This document shows, piece by piece, positions 24,701-36,400 of a stretch of DNA of 64,000 nucleotides. Positions within the stretch are counted from its first letter, which is position 1. Every line of letters starts with the position of its first letter. The stretch covers positions 1,562,501 through 1,626,500 of the forward strand of contig JAGUCH010000002.1 in assembly GCA_019096065.1 (NCBI GenBank). Reading direction: 5' to 3'. Position numbers and translations under genes: made by a program. This stretch comes from Paracyclopina nana (lineage: Eukaryota; Arthropoda; Copepoda; Cyclopoida; Cyclopettidae). The notes beneath the pieces were generated by a model that had not been told where the DNA came from, made no database searches, and worked only from the letters and a program-made list of their open reading frames with translations.

Positions 24701-27113
24701 TCCTTACTTAGAACTACTTCTCGAGAGGCAAATACGCGGTAGCTGGTGTGTGTCGACATAAAAACATCTTGTGTCTACATTGAAATATCTTTTGTCGACG
24801 CTAAAACGCCTGGTGTCGACATTAAAAGAACATGAGCAAATCTGTCGACTTAATTGTAAACCCGGGTGTCGATATTAAAACAACTATGACAAAAGTGTCG
24901 TCATAAGTGAATGCCCGATGTCGACGCTAATACTACTAATTCATTCGACGTAAAAACAACTCTAAAGTCGACGTTATTGTGCTCACCCAAAAGTTTATTA
25001 GGCCCATTCCAAGCCAGGTGGGGAGCAGTGCTTGTATTGCCCATTTCGCTACAATGACATCCTCGTCCATATTGACAATGTGCATGCTGACAAAAAGGCC
25101 AATGTTGATGAGCAGGTCTGCAGGAAATGCGTGCCAGTGCAAAAGTTCCATGACTTTCACGACCTGCTGAAGCACACAAAGTCTTATCATCGGAAAAAAC
25201 CTCTGGCTAATTCAACCAGCCCCAAAAAGGCTCTAAAAGTGAAAAAGCTGTGTGAAAACTGCGGTAAACTAGTCAAACATAAAAGCAGCGAATGTCCCAA
25301 AATCCTGGAGGACCAAGAAGTTCAAGACCAGGATCCCGAGAAGAAGAAATATGTACCTGTTCACCTGTCAGGTACTTGCCCTTTTTGCGAGTACAAATTT
25401 GCCGACCTACTCGGCCATATCAGACACGGCCACGCCACGGAAAAGTCCTCGTCAAAGGCCAATACTTGCCCGTTATGTAGCGAGACTTTTGGATCGGTTC
25501 GCGAGCTAGTTTCTCACCGTCAGCTCCATCCTCAATTCAAGCAGCATTCCTGCTCCAAATGCTCCCTGGAATTCGAGACTGTCGTGGAGCTTCGCGCCCA
25601 TCGGTCAAAACAGTGCACCAAATCGAAGAAGGCCAAAAAAACCCTTCAGCAGAATCTAGAAGATCCTTCCGCCGCCATTGGTAGCAATCCTGCATTGGCC
25701 ACTTTGATGAAAATGGCAAATACCATTGACAAAGATGATGACCAGGCTCAAGTGCATTCACCTTTCAAAGCTAAGCCAGTAGAATATGAGGGTCGTGGAT
25801 CAGTGTCATGCCATTTGTGCAAAAAGTCTTTCATCATGAAAACTCTGCTGAAAAGGCACTATGTGACCGCCCACAATTACGATCCGAATCGAAAAGCTAC
25901 TGCGGCGAGTGTAAACAAAGAACACGTGGCGGCGAATCCCGGAAATGTAAACAAAGACCACGTGGCGTCCTCCGGAAGCGTAAACAAAGAGACTTGCGCA
26001 GAGTGCAACAAGACCTTTACCGACTTTAATGAAGCCATCAAACACCATTTGGACTCACATGCTCTCGTTTCTGGCTTGATTTGCCCCTACTGCGATTGCA
26101 AATACGGCAGCAAAAAGTTTGACGACCTAGACGGCCATGTAGGAAAGTACCATGTGCTGGAAATGCAAAGCCCAGTGCAAACCTGCGGAACTTGCAAGAC
26201 CAACTTCAACAGCTACGAGTCCCTCAAAGTGCACAGGCAAATTCACGAGGGTGGCAATCGACCTCGTGTTCTGGTTGATGTGACCTCAGGAGAAGAGTTG
26301 ATCTCCGTTCACCCTAGAGTGGGAGCCAAGCCTGAAATCAGCAACCGAGGAGGCCTCAAGTGCCAACTGTGTAATGCCTTCAAGCTGAGAAAAGATCATT
26401 TGAAGCTGCATTACATTCGATACCATGGCTATGATCCCAAGGCTGTTCTCTCCTCTTCTGGAAAATCCACTGGAGGCGAATCCCATCTTAACATTGATGA
26501 CACATCTATGCAAGGTGTCATGGACATTGAGGAGAGCAAACTCGAGTGTCCGAGCTGCCATTCGATGTTTGACAACAATCACTTCCTTATCAAGCATTTG
26601 CTCAAAGTGCACTGTGTGTATTCCGGCCTCATTTGTCCTTATTGTCGAGGTCATTTTCCCTCAAGGTTCATTGACCTTCAGAGTCACGTGACAGCTCATC
26701 ACATGGATCAGTTGACAGGGTACAACATTTGCAACCGGTGCAAGGTTTGCCAGAAGCAGTTCTCCGGATACGCCGAGCTTCGTGATCATGTTCAGCTCCA
26801 TGGGGATGGGTACAAGGATGCTTTGTTTACGCAAAGCAAGAAGCAGCAACAAAAGAAGGCCAAAACGAGTCAGCCCTCCATATTGCGAAGATCCACCAAG
26901 ATCCTTGTGCCAGTTGCAACCGACTCCAATGGGCAAATGAGGGTATCTTCAGAAGCCTTGCAAAAGGCCATTTTAATGGCGACGCAACAAAATGGAGGCC
27001 AGATCAAAAGTTTTCCACAAGACGGTCTAGTCATTGGTAGTAGTGATTTAATTGGCGAAAACGAAGATAGCGATGCTGAAGGTCCACTAGCAGGGATTCT
27101 TGACTACAAATAA
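21708..27113 (+). CDS. C2H2 zinc-finger protein (about 24 fingers) with ZAD-like N terminus
   Basis: Exons 21708-22297, 22354-22834, 23047-23430 and 25002-27113 sum to 3567 nt, 1188 residues. The N terminus has CQLC (C7, C10) and CQAC (C41, C44) around a helical segment, the pattern of an arthropod ZAD dimerisation module. An acidic linker and about 24 C2H2 fingers follow, so the protein is presumably a DNA-binding nuclear factor. A four-finger module starting CxxC...HYxxxHxYDP occurs three times (about 422-548, 755-902, 938-1087). The finger split between exons 3 and 4 (CTECGEIFINRHGLMRHLIK, then AH) fixes the acceptor at 25001. The third intron is 1.57 kb and filled with repeats. A decayed copy of the gene's end lies just downstream. 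Confidence 0.9.
23949..24266. mobile_element. MITE, TTGGCTTAGTC family, copy A
   Basis: Terminal inverted repeats run TTGGCTTAGTCTTTCGCAAG...CTTGCGAAAGACTAAGCCA. The interior is built of TATTTAAATA palindromes (for example TGAGCTATTTAAATAGCATG). An extra ~120 bp with a different composition interrupts the left half. Relatives occur at 49539, 49716, 49875/52625 and 60562. Confidence 0.75.
24373..24610. mobile_element. MITE with TAGGCC...GGCCTA ends
   Basis: The right end (ATATCGCAGGTGAACCAGGCCTA) is mirrored imperfectly on the left (TAGGCC, then TGGTTAACCTGC...AAAATATC). Similar end sequences occur at 23869 (GGCCCTGTTCACCTG) and 29730 (CAGGTGAACAGGCCC), so this is a dispersed family. The boundaries are approximate. 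Confidence 0.5.
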
Positions 27114-27194
27114 ACATTTTCTTCTATAGCTTTGAAAAACCAGCAGTACATATTCTCATAATCAAGAAACCAAAAAATTAAAAAAAATATATTC

Positions 27195-27810
27195 TCAGCT
27201 GTCTATTGCACCACTTAATCCAAATGAGGTGAAGCATTTCTCAGGTAGTCAAACGGTACAACTAAATGCCAGAAAAAGTTGTGCAAAAAAAAGTTTTTTG
27301 AGATTTGTAGAGCTTAGGGATCTTGTTCAGCTCCATGGGGATGGGTGCAAGGATCCATTTTTTACGCAAAGCTAGAAGCAACAATATAAGAAGGCTAACG
27401 CAAGTCAGCCTTCAATTTTGCAAAGATCCACCAAGATCCTTGTACCTTTTGCCAATGACTCCAATGGGCAAATGAGGGTATCTTGAGAAGCCTTGCAAAA
27501 GGCCATTTTAATGGGGACGCAACAAAATGGAGGCCAGATCAAAAGTTTTTCCATGCATAATCTAGACTTTGGAAAAAGTAATTTTACGGGTGAAAATGAT
27601 TATTTTTAGTCTGAAGGTCTATTGGTTGTGATTGTTGACTACAAACGAATATTTACTTTTTGCGTCTGAAAGAAATAGTACAGATTCTTATCTCAAGGGA
27701 AGTACCAATTTCTGAAGAAATAACCGCAAGAAAAATTCAATTCTGTAGCCGCATAATCCAGATAAGGTAATGCATTTCACAGGTAGTAGAACCCGATGCT
27801 ACAAAAAGTT
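27195..27810 (+). pseudogene. Decayed partial tandem duplicate of the C2H2 gene's 3' end
   Basis: From about 27325 to 27610 the sequence matches the last ~270 bp of the C2H2 coding region (26780-27060) in order: CAGCTCCATGGGGATGGGT, TTTACGCAAAGC, GATCCACCAAGATCCTTG, CAAATGAGGGTATCTT and GCAACAAAATGGAGGCCAGA. The copy has in-frame stops (for example GGTATCTTGA at the position of GGTATCTTCA) and no fingers upstream, so it is not coding. 3' flanking sequence near 27230-27280 also recurs near 27760-27800, so the duplicated unit included part of the 3' UTR. I put the unit at roughly 0.5 kb. Confidence 0.8.
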
Positions 27811-27826
27811 TCACTTCGGCAACGAA

Positions 27827-27835
27827 TATAAAAAG
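27827..27835 (+). promoter_or_regulatory. TATA-like box upstream of small secreted protein gene
   Basis: TATAAAAAG lies about 440 bp upstream of the ATG at 28266. If it is used, the leader must be long or spliced. Weak evidence. Confidence 0.3.
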
Positions 27836-28265
27836 CAGACTATTACAAGCCATTTTTTTATCATCTTCTCGTTTAGATCAGTGAACCCTAAATATGCAAT
27901 TTAGTTTCAGTGCAATGAGCAGCATAATTTTGACAACATTTTCAAGTGAAGAATTATAATCGCATAACAGTCTGCTCTTAATTTTGGGCGAGAACGGAGC
28001 GCTTAATTAGATCGACAAGTAGACGATAATTCGAGACTTGAACAAAGTGGAGACAAAAAACTATTGCACACTTCCTTGTTACCACTATTTTATGCAGGTA
28101 CCGCGTGGATCATTAAAACAATATAAATCAGTTGACAAAGGCATCTTCACACATCAGTACAATCCTCAATTCAGACCAAGTAAGTCTTGCCTAGATATTC
28201 ACTTTTATTCAAATAAATTCTTGAATATTTGCTCTCAGATTAAATTATCCCAGTATTTATACAAA

Positions 28266-28652
28266 ATGGTGATGAAAGTGGCTATTTTGGCTTGCGTTTT
28301 CTTCTTCGCCGCCTGTAGTGGAGCTGATGCTAAATCAGTGGAAGGTTGCGAGAGAGGCGAATATTTTGTTCCGGAGGATTGCAGCCAAATTCAGTCTGCA
28401 AATGACTGCTTTGATGCTGGCTTTGACCAATCGACACAGTTTTTCTCTGGCAATTATGAATGCCTCGACAGTCAGCCTGTAAGTGACTTTCATCATTTTA
28501 ATTAGCAAAACTAATTAATAGCATTTTGTGTGATTTTTAAGGAGTGCTTGTGCAACAGGGTGGGCAAGTCAAACAATTTCGCCTATGTGAAAAATGGCAT
28601 CAACGAATCCCAAGAGAACACAGATGATGGAAATGTGATTATTTCTGTGTAG
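28266..28652 (+). CDS. Small secreted cysteine-containing protein, family unknown
   Basis: Exons 28266-28478 and 28542-28652 give 107 residues. The start MVMKVAILACVFFFAACSGA is a clear signal peptide, with cleavage expected near ADA/KS. The mature chain (about 85 residues) has six cysteines (GCERG, EDCSQ, NDCFD, YECLD, ECLC), acidic residues and an Asn-rich C terminus ending VIISV. An AATAAA signal follows at about 28668, 16 bp after the stop. I do not recognise the family. The six cysteines suggest three disulfides. It is followed in tandem by another secreted-protein gene that shares no obvious similarity. Confidence 0.75.
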
Positions 28653-29029
28653 AAACGTGCTATATGAATAAATTAAATGGGCTCAACATTTTCAAAAAAA
28701 AATGTTTTACACTTTGTTATTGCTCTTTTGTTTTGCTTAAGAACTCAATTTCGCGCATTATAAATACTGTAGGCCATCTTTTTAAATGGCTTTTTTAACT
28801 GTAGCATTTGGCAAATTGATTCTGCTTGGCTGGTCTAAGCACTTTTCTCTGTTTCCAGGATTGCAATTAGAAGGATAGAAGTCAGCTTTTCATATAAAAA
28901 GCAAGGTTTTGTGTAAAAGTACTATTAGACCAATTTTGGCCGTAGATCATGATTAACCTCCCATTCTTATTTTTGAGCGAAGCCATATTTGGAAACTTGG
29001 AGTGTTTCTCTCACGAACAAAAGATCAAG

Positions 29030-30265
29030 ATGCAGGTGAGCTACCACAAAAAGTACAAAAAAAGCAAATCCCATATAATTGCCTTTTTTATAGGCCTTTG
29101 TGATTTGCTTGGCATCTTTTATTGCCATAACGGTGGCTGCTAATTTGCCCGAGAATCAATTCGAGGAAATTGAAGCTACCACAGAGGAATATATGCCTGA
29201 AATTGAGACCTCAATCAGCATCGAGGACGAACCACTCACACCAAGGCTGTTTTTCACCCAGGCATTCAAGACTGTGTTGCAAACAATTGGAACAAGTACT
29301 TTGTCCACTTGGCCCTCTTGCTATGTCACGGTAGCTGCGGTGGGAGCAAATGTCCCGTTATGCTTAAGCACAGCATTAACTGGGCGAAAAAAGCGCGAAT
29401 CCGGAGGAGGAGTCATTTCGGAGAGTCCCAAAGTGGAAGTGAATGGGGTTGTGCACGATTTCGCAGAGTTCATTGCAGCCTCGAAAGTGAAGGTACCGAC
29501 TGAATAGTCTTAATTCGAGCGGAGCGAAGTGAGCTGCCGAAGGCTAAAGTCAGTCATTGGCAATGTTATGCAAAAATCGGCCTATTTGCGCATTTAATCG
29601 CTATTTTTCTAGTTTTTATCGGCCTTATTGAGCAATTCTTGAATAGGCCAATTAATTTTTAACCTTTATGAGTTGTTGTCATTGCATAATAATTTTCGCA
29701 TAAGAAATGTCATAATTAAGAAGCAGGTGAACAGGCCCTCAGTGTAAACACTAGTTTTTATTTTAATATAAAATGGGATCGATGGTCACTGAAAAGAGGT
29801 TAAATCGATCCTTCATGATGTTCGACATCATTGCAATAATCAGCGTGCTAATTTCGTGTACACGCTCAAATGATCCAAGACGGTTTTGCATAGCTCCCCG
29901 CCTCGGACACCTAATTAGTCTTTTAATTCCAGGCTGGAAAAAGCTTGGAGGAAACTTTTGCTGGAATTGAGTTACCGGATGCCAATCAGGGCATATTTAC
30001 TGCCAATCTGGAAGATTTGCCAGGATGCTTCAAAGATGTGAGCAAATTGATTCAATAATTTCATGAATTTAATTGAAGTTTTGTTTCTTAACAGAGGAGC
30101 GCTCGGCAAGGCTTGATCACTGTGACTTCCACAGTGACTTCATTCACCTTTGCCACGACAACAATTGCTCAACGTCAAATCCAAACGCTGAAATTCACCT
30201 CTGCAGCAGTCACAGATTGCTTGCCAGTGGCCCTTTTGAACAGCAATGGCATCGGTCCTTGCTAA
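29030..30265 (+). CDS. Secreted protein with furin-type site, family unknown
   Basis: Exons 29030-29035 (only ATG CAG), 29094-29492, 29933-30037 and 30095-30265 join to 226 residues, every exon a multiple of three. The joined start MQAFVICLASFIAITVAANL is a signal peptide. The body has an acidic N-terminal part, a central hydrophobic stretch (TWPSCYVTVAAVGANVPLCL) followed by GRKKRE, a furin-like cleavage motif, and a Thr-rich end (TVTSTVTSFTFATTTIAQRQ) closing GIGPC. Four cysteines in the mature chain. The third intron holds a piece of a repeat family. No recognised domain; possibly a lineage-specific secreted or eggshell/cuticle-type protein, which is speculation. Confidence 0.7.
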
Positions 30266-30422
30266 AGATAGATTTTCTTATTATCATCATCATCATTATA
30301 AAAAGGATAAATTTGGCACTAACAAAATACATTTTTAAAAAGGACAGAGCATTGAGATTCGGTGGTCCCAAAATAGTAGATGATAATAAATATATATGTG
30401 TTTTTAAAGACAGGGGGGGATC

Positions 30423-33400
30423 TCAAACGGCAGATACTTGGCCATCAGCATCTTCATCATCGTCGTCGTCAACCGAAGATTCCTTGACTTCGGCCTCTCT
30501 TGAAATCGTTCTGGCCAGGCGGATTTTGTGACTCTGCGACGAAGCTGTTTGCACTATTTTGGCCTTGGCCCCACCTGCAAAAGAAAAATTAAATTCATTT
30601 GAGCAAGGTGGAATGACACATTTATTTTTATGTATTGACATGGATGGCTTCCAATATGAAACATTGACACTACTCTTCAAATGGTTTAGGCTTTTCTTCA
30701 GATTAATATAAAGGTTTTTTGGCAAGTATCGAACCTGGAGCCAAGAGATTCAACAGTATTGCAAATTGACTTTGTTAAGTAAATCGTAAAAATAAGTCTT
30801 TTAAGACTTTAAAAAGTTTGAAGTGCTTGAACCCACTCAAATAATCCAAGAATGTGTTGAACGATTTCCATGCCTAGGACATTTAATAAGTTGTCAATCT
30901 GCAGAATCCTTCTATCGTATCGTTGTGAGACTTAGTTAATTGCAAAAATAAGTGTATTAGTTCACAGTGCCAGTGCTCACTCAAATAATCTTCACTTTAG
31001 GCACAAAGGCCTTGCATTGATTCATTGCTCTTCAAAGTAGCCATCCCGAAAGTCTGGCAAAAAAACGAAAAAATCGAGATATGTCATGTAAGGATGAAAC
31101 AAATATTATTTCTACTAGAAGACGACATTGATCAAAATATATTGAATGGTTTTTAACTGAGATGATTTTGACTGAACGGATTTTTACGGAACGGAATATA
31201 ACCGATCGGATTCTTGCGGACGCGGATTTCAACAGATAGACCATCTAGACAGTTTTACTAAGAATTCTCACCTGAGGGGTTTGGATGCTTTCTGGATGGA
31301 ACGCTTGTGACTGAGCTGCTCTCAGCTGAAAGGCTCACCGGTTGAGTAACTGAGCAGTCTGATTGTGACCTTTCGTGACCTTTGGCCTTTTTGGGCTGAG
31401 CTGGTGGTGGGGGAGAACCTGGAGGCGAGGAGATGGAGTGAAGTGATGACACTGACGTTTTGCCCCTCCTCTGCCTCGTTTTTCCAGGCTCGCTGAGTGA
31501 CATGAGTTTCCTGACTGCTTGTGGACTATCAGTACCTAAAAATAAGCAGAAAATTAATGCTTCAAAGCATGACACCAAAAGCTGTTTAAAAGCATTATCC
31601 CTTATGGAGCTAAATCAAATGATTAAAAAATTAAACGGATTATTTTTTTAATTATTACAGTCAGTTTTTGGGTACAACTCATGAAAATCGACATAATCAT
31701 CCTCAGAATCTTCACCATCAGAAGAAAATTCCACGTTGCCTAAAACCAAGGAAAAATGCTCCTTTAAATGGGCAAACAGTTGGAAGCTTTGCCAAATCAA
31801 GCTTGAAATGATGGAAGCACTTAAAAAAGCTGGGAAGAGAAAGCAGCAAGACGACCACTTAAACTGGGAAGAATGAATGCCAAAAGATTGCAATAGACTC
31901 GAGCGAAAAAAAGTTTCGGGCCCAACTTCATTTGAATAGAACTTCCAAAGTTCTTTTCCAGAAGCAAAAAGAAAGCGGAGGAACTGCACAGCAATTACTT
32001 GGATCATAGCACGTCGTTTCTAGCCTTGGCAATTCAGTGGGCCTAGGAGCTTGAATGCCATACGTGTTCAAGACGAAATTGGCAGCTCCCGCGGATCTCT
32101 CCACTTGGGACTTCCTTTTGGACTCGAATCCGGGCACTTGCAAACGACTCTGCCTACGCAAAGTGCCAAAGTCTCTACTGCCACTATTTCTACTATGTTT
32201 TCCTCCGGAATTTCTCGTCAAGGTTGGAGCCTTCACTCGGATCTCAACCAGAGGCTCATCAACTGTAAGAATGGACATTTTCAATTTTCTCATCCACCTA
32301 CCAAATTTCTTGGCTGGGAAATTGGCACCTCCTCCCGAAGTTGTACTTTTTCTGCCTTCTGACACCAAGGATGTGGAGGATGCTGTGCTTCCATTTGAGG
32401 GACTAGGACTCGGCATCCGTTTCGGAGGCATACTTTGCTGCAAAAAAATTTAAAAAAAAATTAGTAGAAATTGTGCATGATTTAAACATGCTAATTATGC
32501 TTACAGTTGAAGCTATTGAGGTTGTACTTTGATGAGAGGACATGGCACTTTTGTGCCCACTTTGCGAGGAGTCCGGCTCACATTTCAGGGACATTTGCAT
32601 GAGCTCGTCCTCGTTGCTGATCACAGGTTTTTGGGCAAGGTAGGCCTTCACCCGACGAACCATTTGAGCCTGCAACCAAATAAGAATTGTTTGAGCTGAT
32701 TTGGGTATAAAATCTCCCCATTCATTCCACAGTGGGTTAATTTGCCAATTTCACGAGTACGGAGAAAAGTCGCGAAATCATCGTAGCACCTCTTTCTTAT
32801 TGTCTGTAAGCTGAAAATGTTGCATCCTAGCACGTACCCTGGAGAGCAAGTAAGAGCAGCCAATTCTGGTGGATAATCAATTTATGCTATAAGCTTGACT
32901 TCCCTGACTTGGTCACTCAATTGGATTCGTTTGGGATAAAAAGTTATGTAAGATTTAATTTTAGCTCAATTTGTCCAAAATTGCCATTCTTTTGAATTCG
33001 CCAAAATCAACTTTTTCCCAAAAATTAGTTATTTTTTTGCACCAAATTTGAATCTTTATCTGTCAATTTTCATTAATTTGTGCTCTTTAGATAGCCTAGA
33101 AGTCATTCAAATTAGAAGCCGAAAATTAGTGCGAAAATCGCAAATCTACGATTTGACGTAATTTCTCGTGCGCGTAAAATCGGCTTTGTGATCCACCGTG
33201 CATTCATTTTTATGCAGCCCAATGGCTTAATTCACTTGAGATGTTGATGCAAGTCCATAAAAGGTTGCAGCTTGAACTACTGGAGAAAGTTGGATTTTCT
33301 TCTAGTAGACAAAAAAGGTGTTGGCATGTATCAAACTTGGAGCGTTCATGAATGAGCCAAGAGATTCAGCCAAATGGCTGTTATAGACTTTGTTAAGTTA

Positions 33401-36400
33401 ATTGTAAAATACGTGAACTAGTTTTGCCGACTTGAGGAAAGCCTTCGCAGATTTTTCAATAATCACTCTAGTAGCACCGAGAGCTTTTTGAAAATCTAAT
33501 GGGGCATCTTGAGGGGCTACCCCTAGATAGTCACCATGCCAAAGGGTTTTGCCCTTGAGCCCCTGGGAGGGGAGACATTGGCCCTCAAAGTTTTGGGAAA
33601 TTCTTATGTAGTAAAATTTTTTGGCCATTGTTGGGCCTCCTGAGGGTGTCTTTGGAAATGGGATAAAAGTTCTCGCCTTGTATGCCCACTGTGCTCCAAG
33701 ATGCGAATTTTAGGGGCTAACTTTGGAGCATAATTGAGGGAACTTCCCCAAGATGAAGTTTGTTCATTTTTTGCACAGAGTCAGTCAAAGATGAGTACTT
33801 TAAAAAAAAAGGAAAAAAATGGTCCATATTTGTTTGGAGCCAGATATTGTCCGTCAAAGTTTTGCTAATTTTAACCAATATAACTTTGTTTAACAGACTT
33901 TGAAGTCAGCTTTAAGACTAACTCCATGCAACTTTTTGTACCTCGTCGTGCATTTTCTTGGCATTGATGGTCTCTTTTCCCTTTTTGGCATGGTAGCTGA
34001 GTCCACTGGTATTCCTCTTGATGGTGGCCATGTTGTTCATGCTCTTCATGGCCTGAGAGCATTCAGCACCTTGTCTGGCCTCCATATGAGTGAAAATGTC
34101 AAGACTAGAGGAGCACATGTTGGCCAAGCCTCGGATTTCTTTGGCAAGCATTCTCAGCTTTTCGAAATTGATCAAGCCTTCCACTTTGGTCTCGTTGCCC
34201 AAATGGATGAAGGTCAAGTCCTTGCTCACCATGGGATAGATTGGAATCAGAGGAGGCTGAAAAATGCGAGATTTATCAAATAACAACTACTATACAGTCT
34301 GACCGTTCAAAATTGGACGGTACGGGAATCTAAACTTTTTGTCACATATTCAATAGATACAGGACTTTTAAATGATATCGTTGGAAAGATTGAGGCTATT
34401 TTCATCTTTTTTGTAAAATTAGAAAAAATCAATTGAAAGAGGAAAAAAGGGGAAAACTCAATTTTCACTAGGCAACCCAGAAAATTGTCACGAAAAAACT
34501 GATGCATCATTTATTTTTTGCTGTCACGCGGAATTCACTGTAATATTTTTCATTTTGTCAGAAAACAAAAAAGATGTCCAAAGGCTCAAGCTTTCCAACG
34601 ATACCCATTAAGCCTCAAAATTCATGAGTTCATAACACAAACTTTTGATTCCCGCACCGTCCAATTTTGAACGGTCAGACGGTATATCAAACTTTGCCCA
34701 ACTTTTCTTGACAGGAGGAAAGCGAGGTAGTCTATGAAATTACCGAGGAGTTTGTGATGAGGTTACGATATCTGCGGAAATTCATGGAAGGATCCATGAC
34801 GTTGATCATGTCGTCCAGAAGCTTTGTGTACTTGGCAGGCAACTTGTCTCTCGTATGCTTCAACCGATGCACAGCAGCATGATTGAGCCCGGAGGTGATG
34901 GCAAACATCGAATTGAAATTCTGAGTGTCCTTGTAGCAATGATGGGCAATCTGGAAGAAGAGAAAAATATAGCAAAGGAGCTCGGTGACAAAGTCACTGG
35001 GGATGCTTGAGAAAGTTTCTCTTCTTCCCAAAGTGGCACCAAAAGAACAACGATGAAAAATAGTTCCTTTAGTTCAGACGCAAACGAAACTTTGCTCCGC
35101 TAATGAAAGAAAAGTTGCGCCTCACTTTGATGAATTGTTTCATGATCCGCACACGCTTGCCAACGTTGGGCTCCGACACGATCTCCGTGATCACCCACAT
35201 CATCTCGTTGTTGACGAGCTCGCCAAACCTGGACAAGTTGGGCGTTCCATACGGAGTCTCCAGCTCAAACAGGTTGTCCACAAACTCGGTCATTTCAATT
35301 GAGCAGAAAATGGTGAAGTCCTCCACCATGATTTGGGCTGCAGTCTCCATTGGGCTCAAGTCGAGCAGATGCACAATCGACTCTTTGGCCAGTTCGGCTT
35401 TGATGTCGTCGGTCACCAGTTGATCCGAGGACATGGAATTCTTGATGTAATATCGCGAGGCCAGGCCAATTTTCTCAGCCAAATTGGCTTGATCTTCAAG
35501 CTGTCTCTTTTGCATCACCGCTCCATTCTGAGGAGTACAAATTATTAATGAGGGCTTTTCACCTGCTGCACCCAATAGAGCAATATTTACCTTGACAGTC
35601 ACTTCATACAGCGAATAGCTCGAGCTCACTTCGGTCGTGAGTCCGAATTCTTGCAAAGCCAACATCACCACTTCTTGGGCTCGTGTTTCCTAAACACAAT
35701 TATATTTAGGAGTCTTAGGATAGAATAGCAGGAGAAATCAGTGTTTTTAAGTCCCTACTCGGCCATTTTGGACGGAAAAATGCAATCCCATCAAGAATTT
35801 AAAAAATAGTCAAAGCAGAAACAGATTTTATTAAAGTGGCCAAAAAATTGTTCTGCTATGAGCTCCCACTTTTTTGATAGAAAAAAGAAAAAGAAAAAAG
35901 TTTTTGGCTCACCCTGTGAATCAGCAAGTAGCGATAGCTCTGGTCAGATTTGTAAATCTTGAGCGCATATTCGGGGCTTTCCAGGGGGACTTCCACGGCC
36001 TCGGATGATGAGTCGTTGACGTTCAAAAAGTTGTTGGTGGTTGCCTCAGCCTCGTGATGATGCGAGGAGCTCTTGGTGCTGAACATGACCCTCATTTTGC
36101 TCATAAATCTGTCCTTATTAGACAAATGATGAAGGTACGACGAGGGCTGGAGCGGAGCTGGTTTCATCGTCGTCTGGTCCTCCAAGGTCGTCCTCAATTT
36201 CCCCGACATTGTGTGATGGTCACCATTTTTATTCAGCCCTGAAAAAAGAGAAGGTCAGAAAAGGCATCTTCTAAAAAAAAGAGAAAGCTGCTGGCTGTCA
36301 GACTGACCTGTCAAGTCGGAGCTTTTCCGCGTGCGATTTTTCACCGAGTTATCTGGATTCTGAAGCATTTCTTTGAAAGCTGGAAGCAAAATTCAAGCAC

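Larger units (their letters stand above)
23475..24985. mobile_element. Nested inverted-repeat elements in C2H2 gene intron, outer arms made of periodic GTCGAC
   Basis: About nine GTCGAC-like sites (mostly TGTCGACAC/TGTCGACGC) recur every ~20-35 bp from 23485 to 23730. About ten recur from 24750 to 24975 in the opposite orientation, as judged by the shared spacer TTTTTATGTCGAC on the left and its reverse GTCGACATAAAAA on the right. Between the arms lie at least two other inverted-repeat elements: a TTGGCTTAGTC family copy (23949-24266) and a piece ending CAGGTGAACCAGGCCTA (to about 24610). Confidence 0.6.

Noticed and set aside
30073..30531. 152-codon plus-strand frame running past 30265
   Set aside because: It is an alternative frame through exon 4 of the secreted-protein gene and into the antisense of Gef26's last exon. 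The spliced frame ends properly at 30265.
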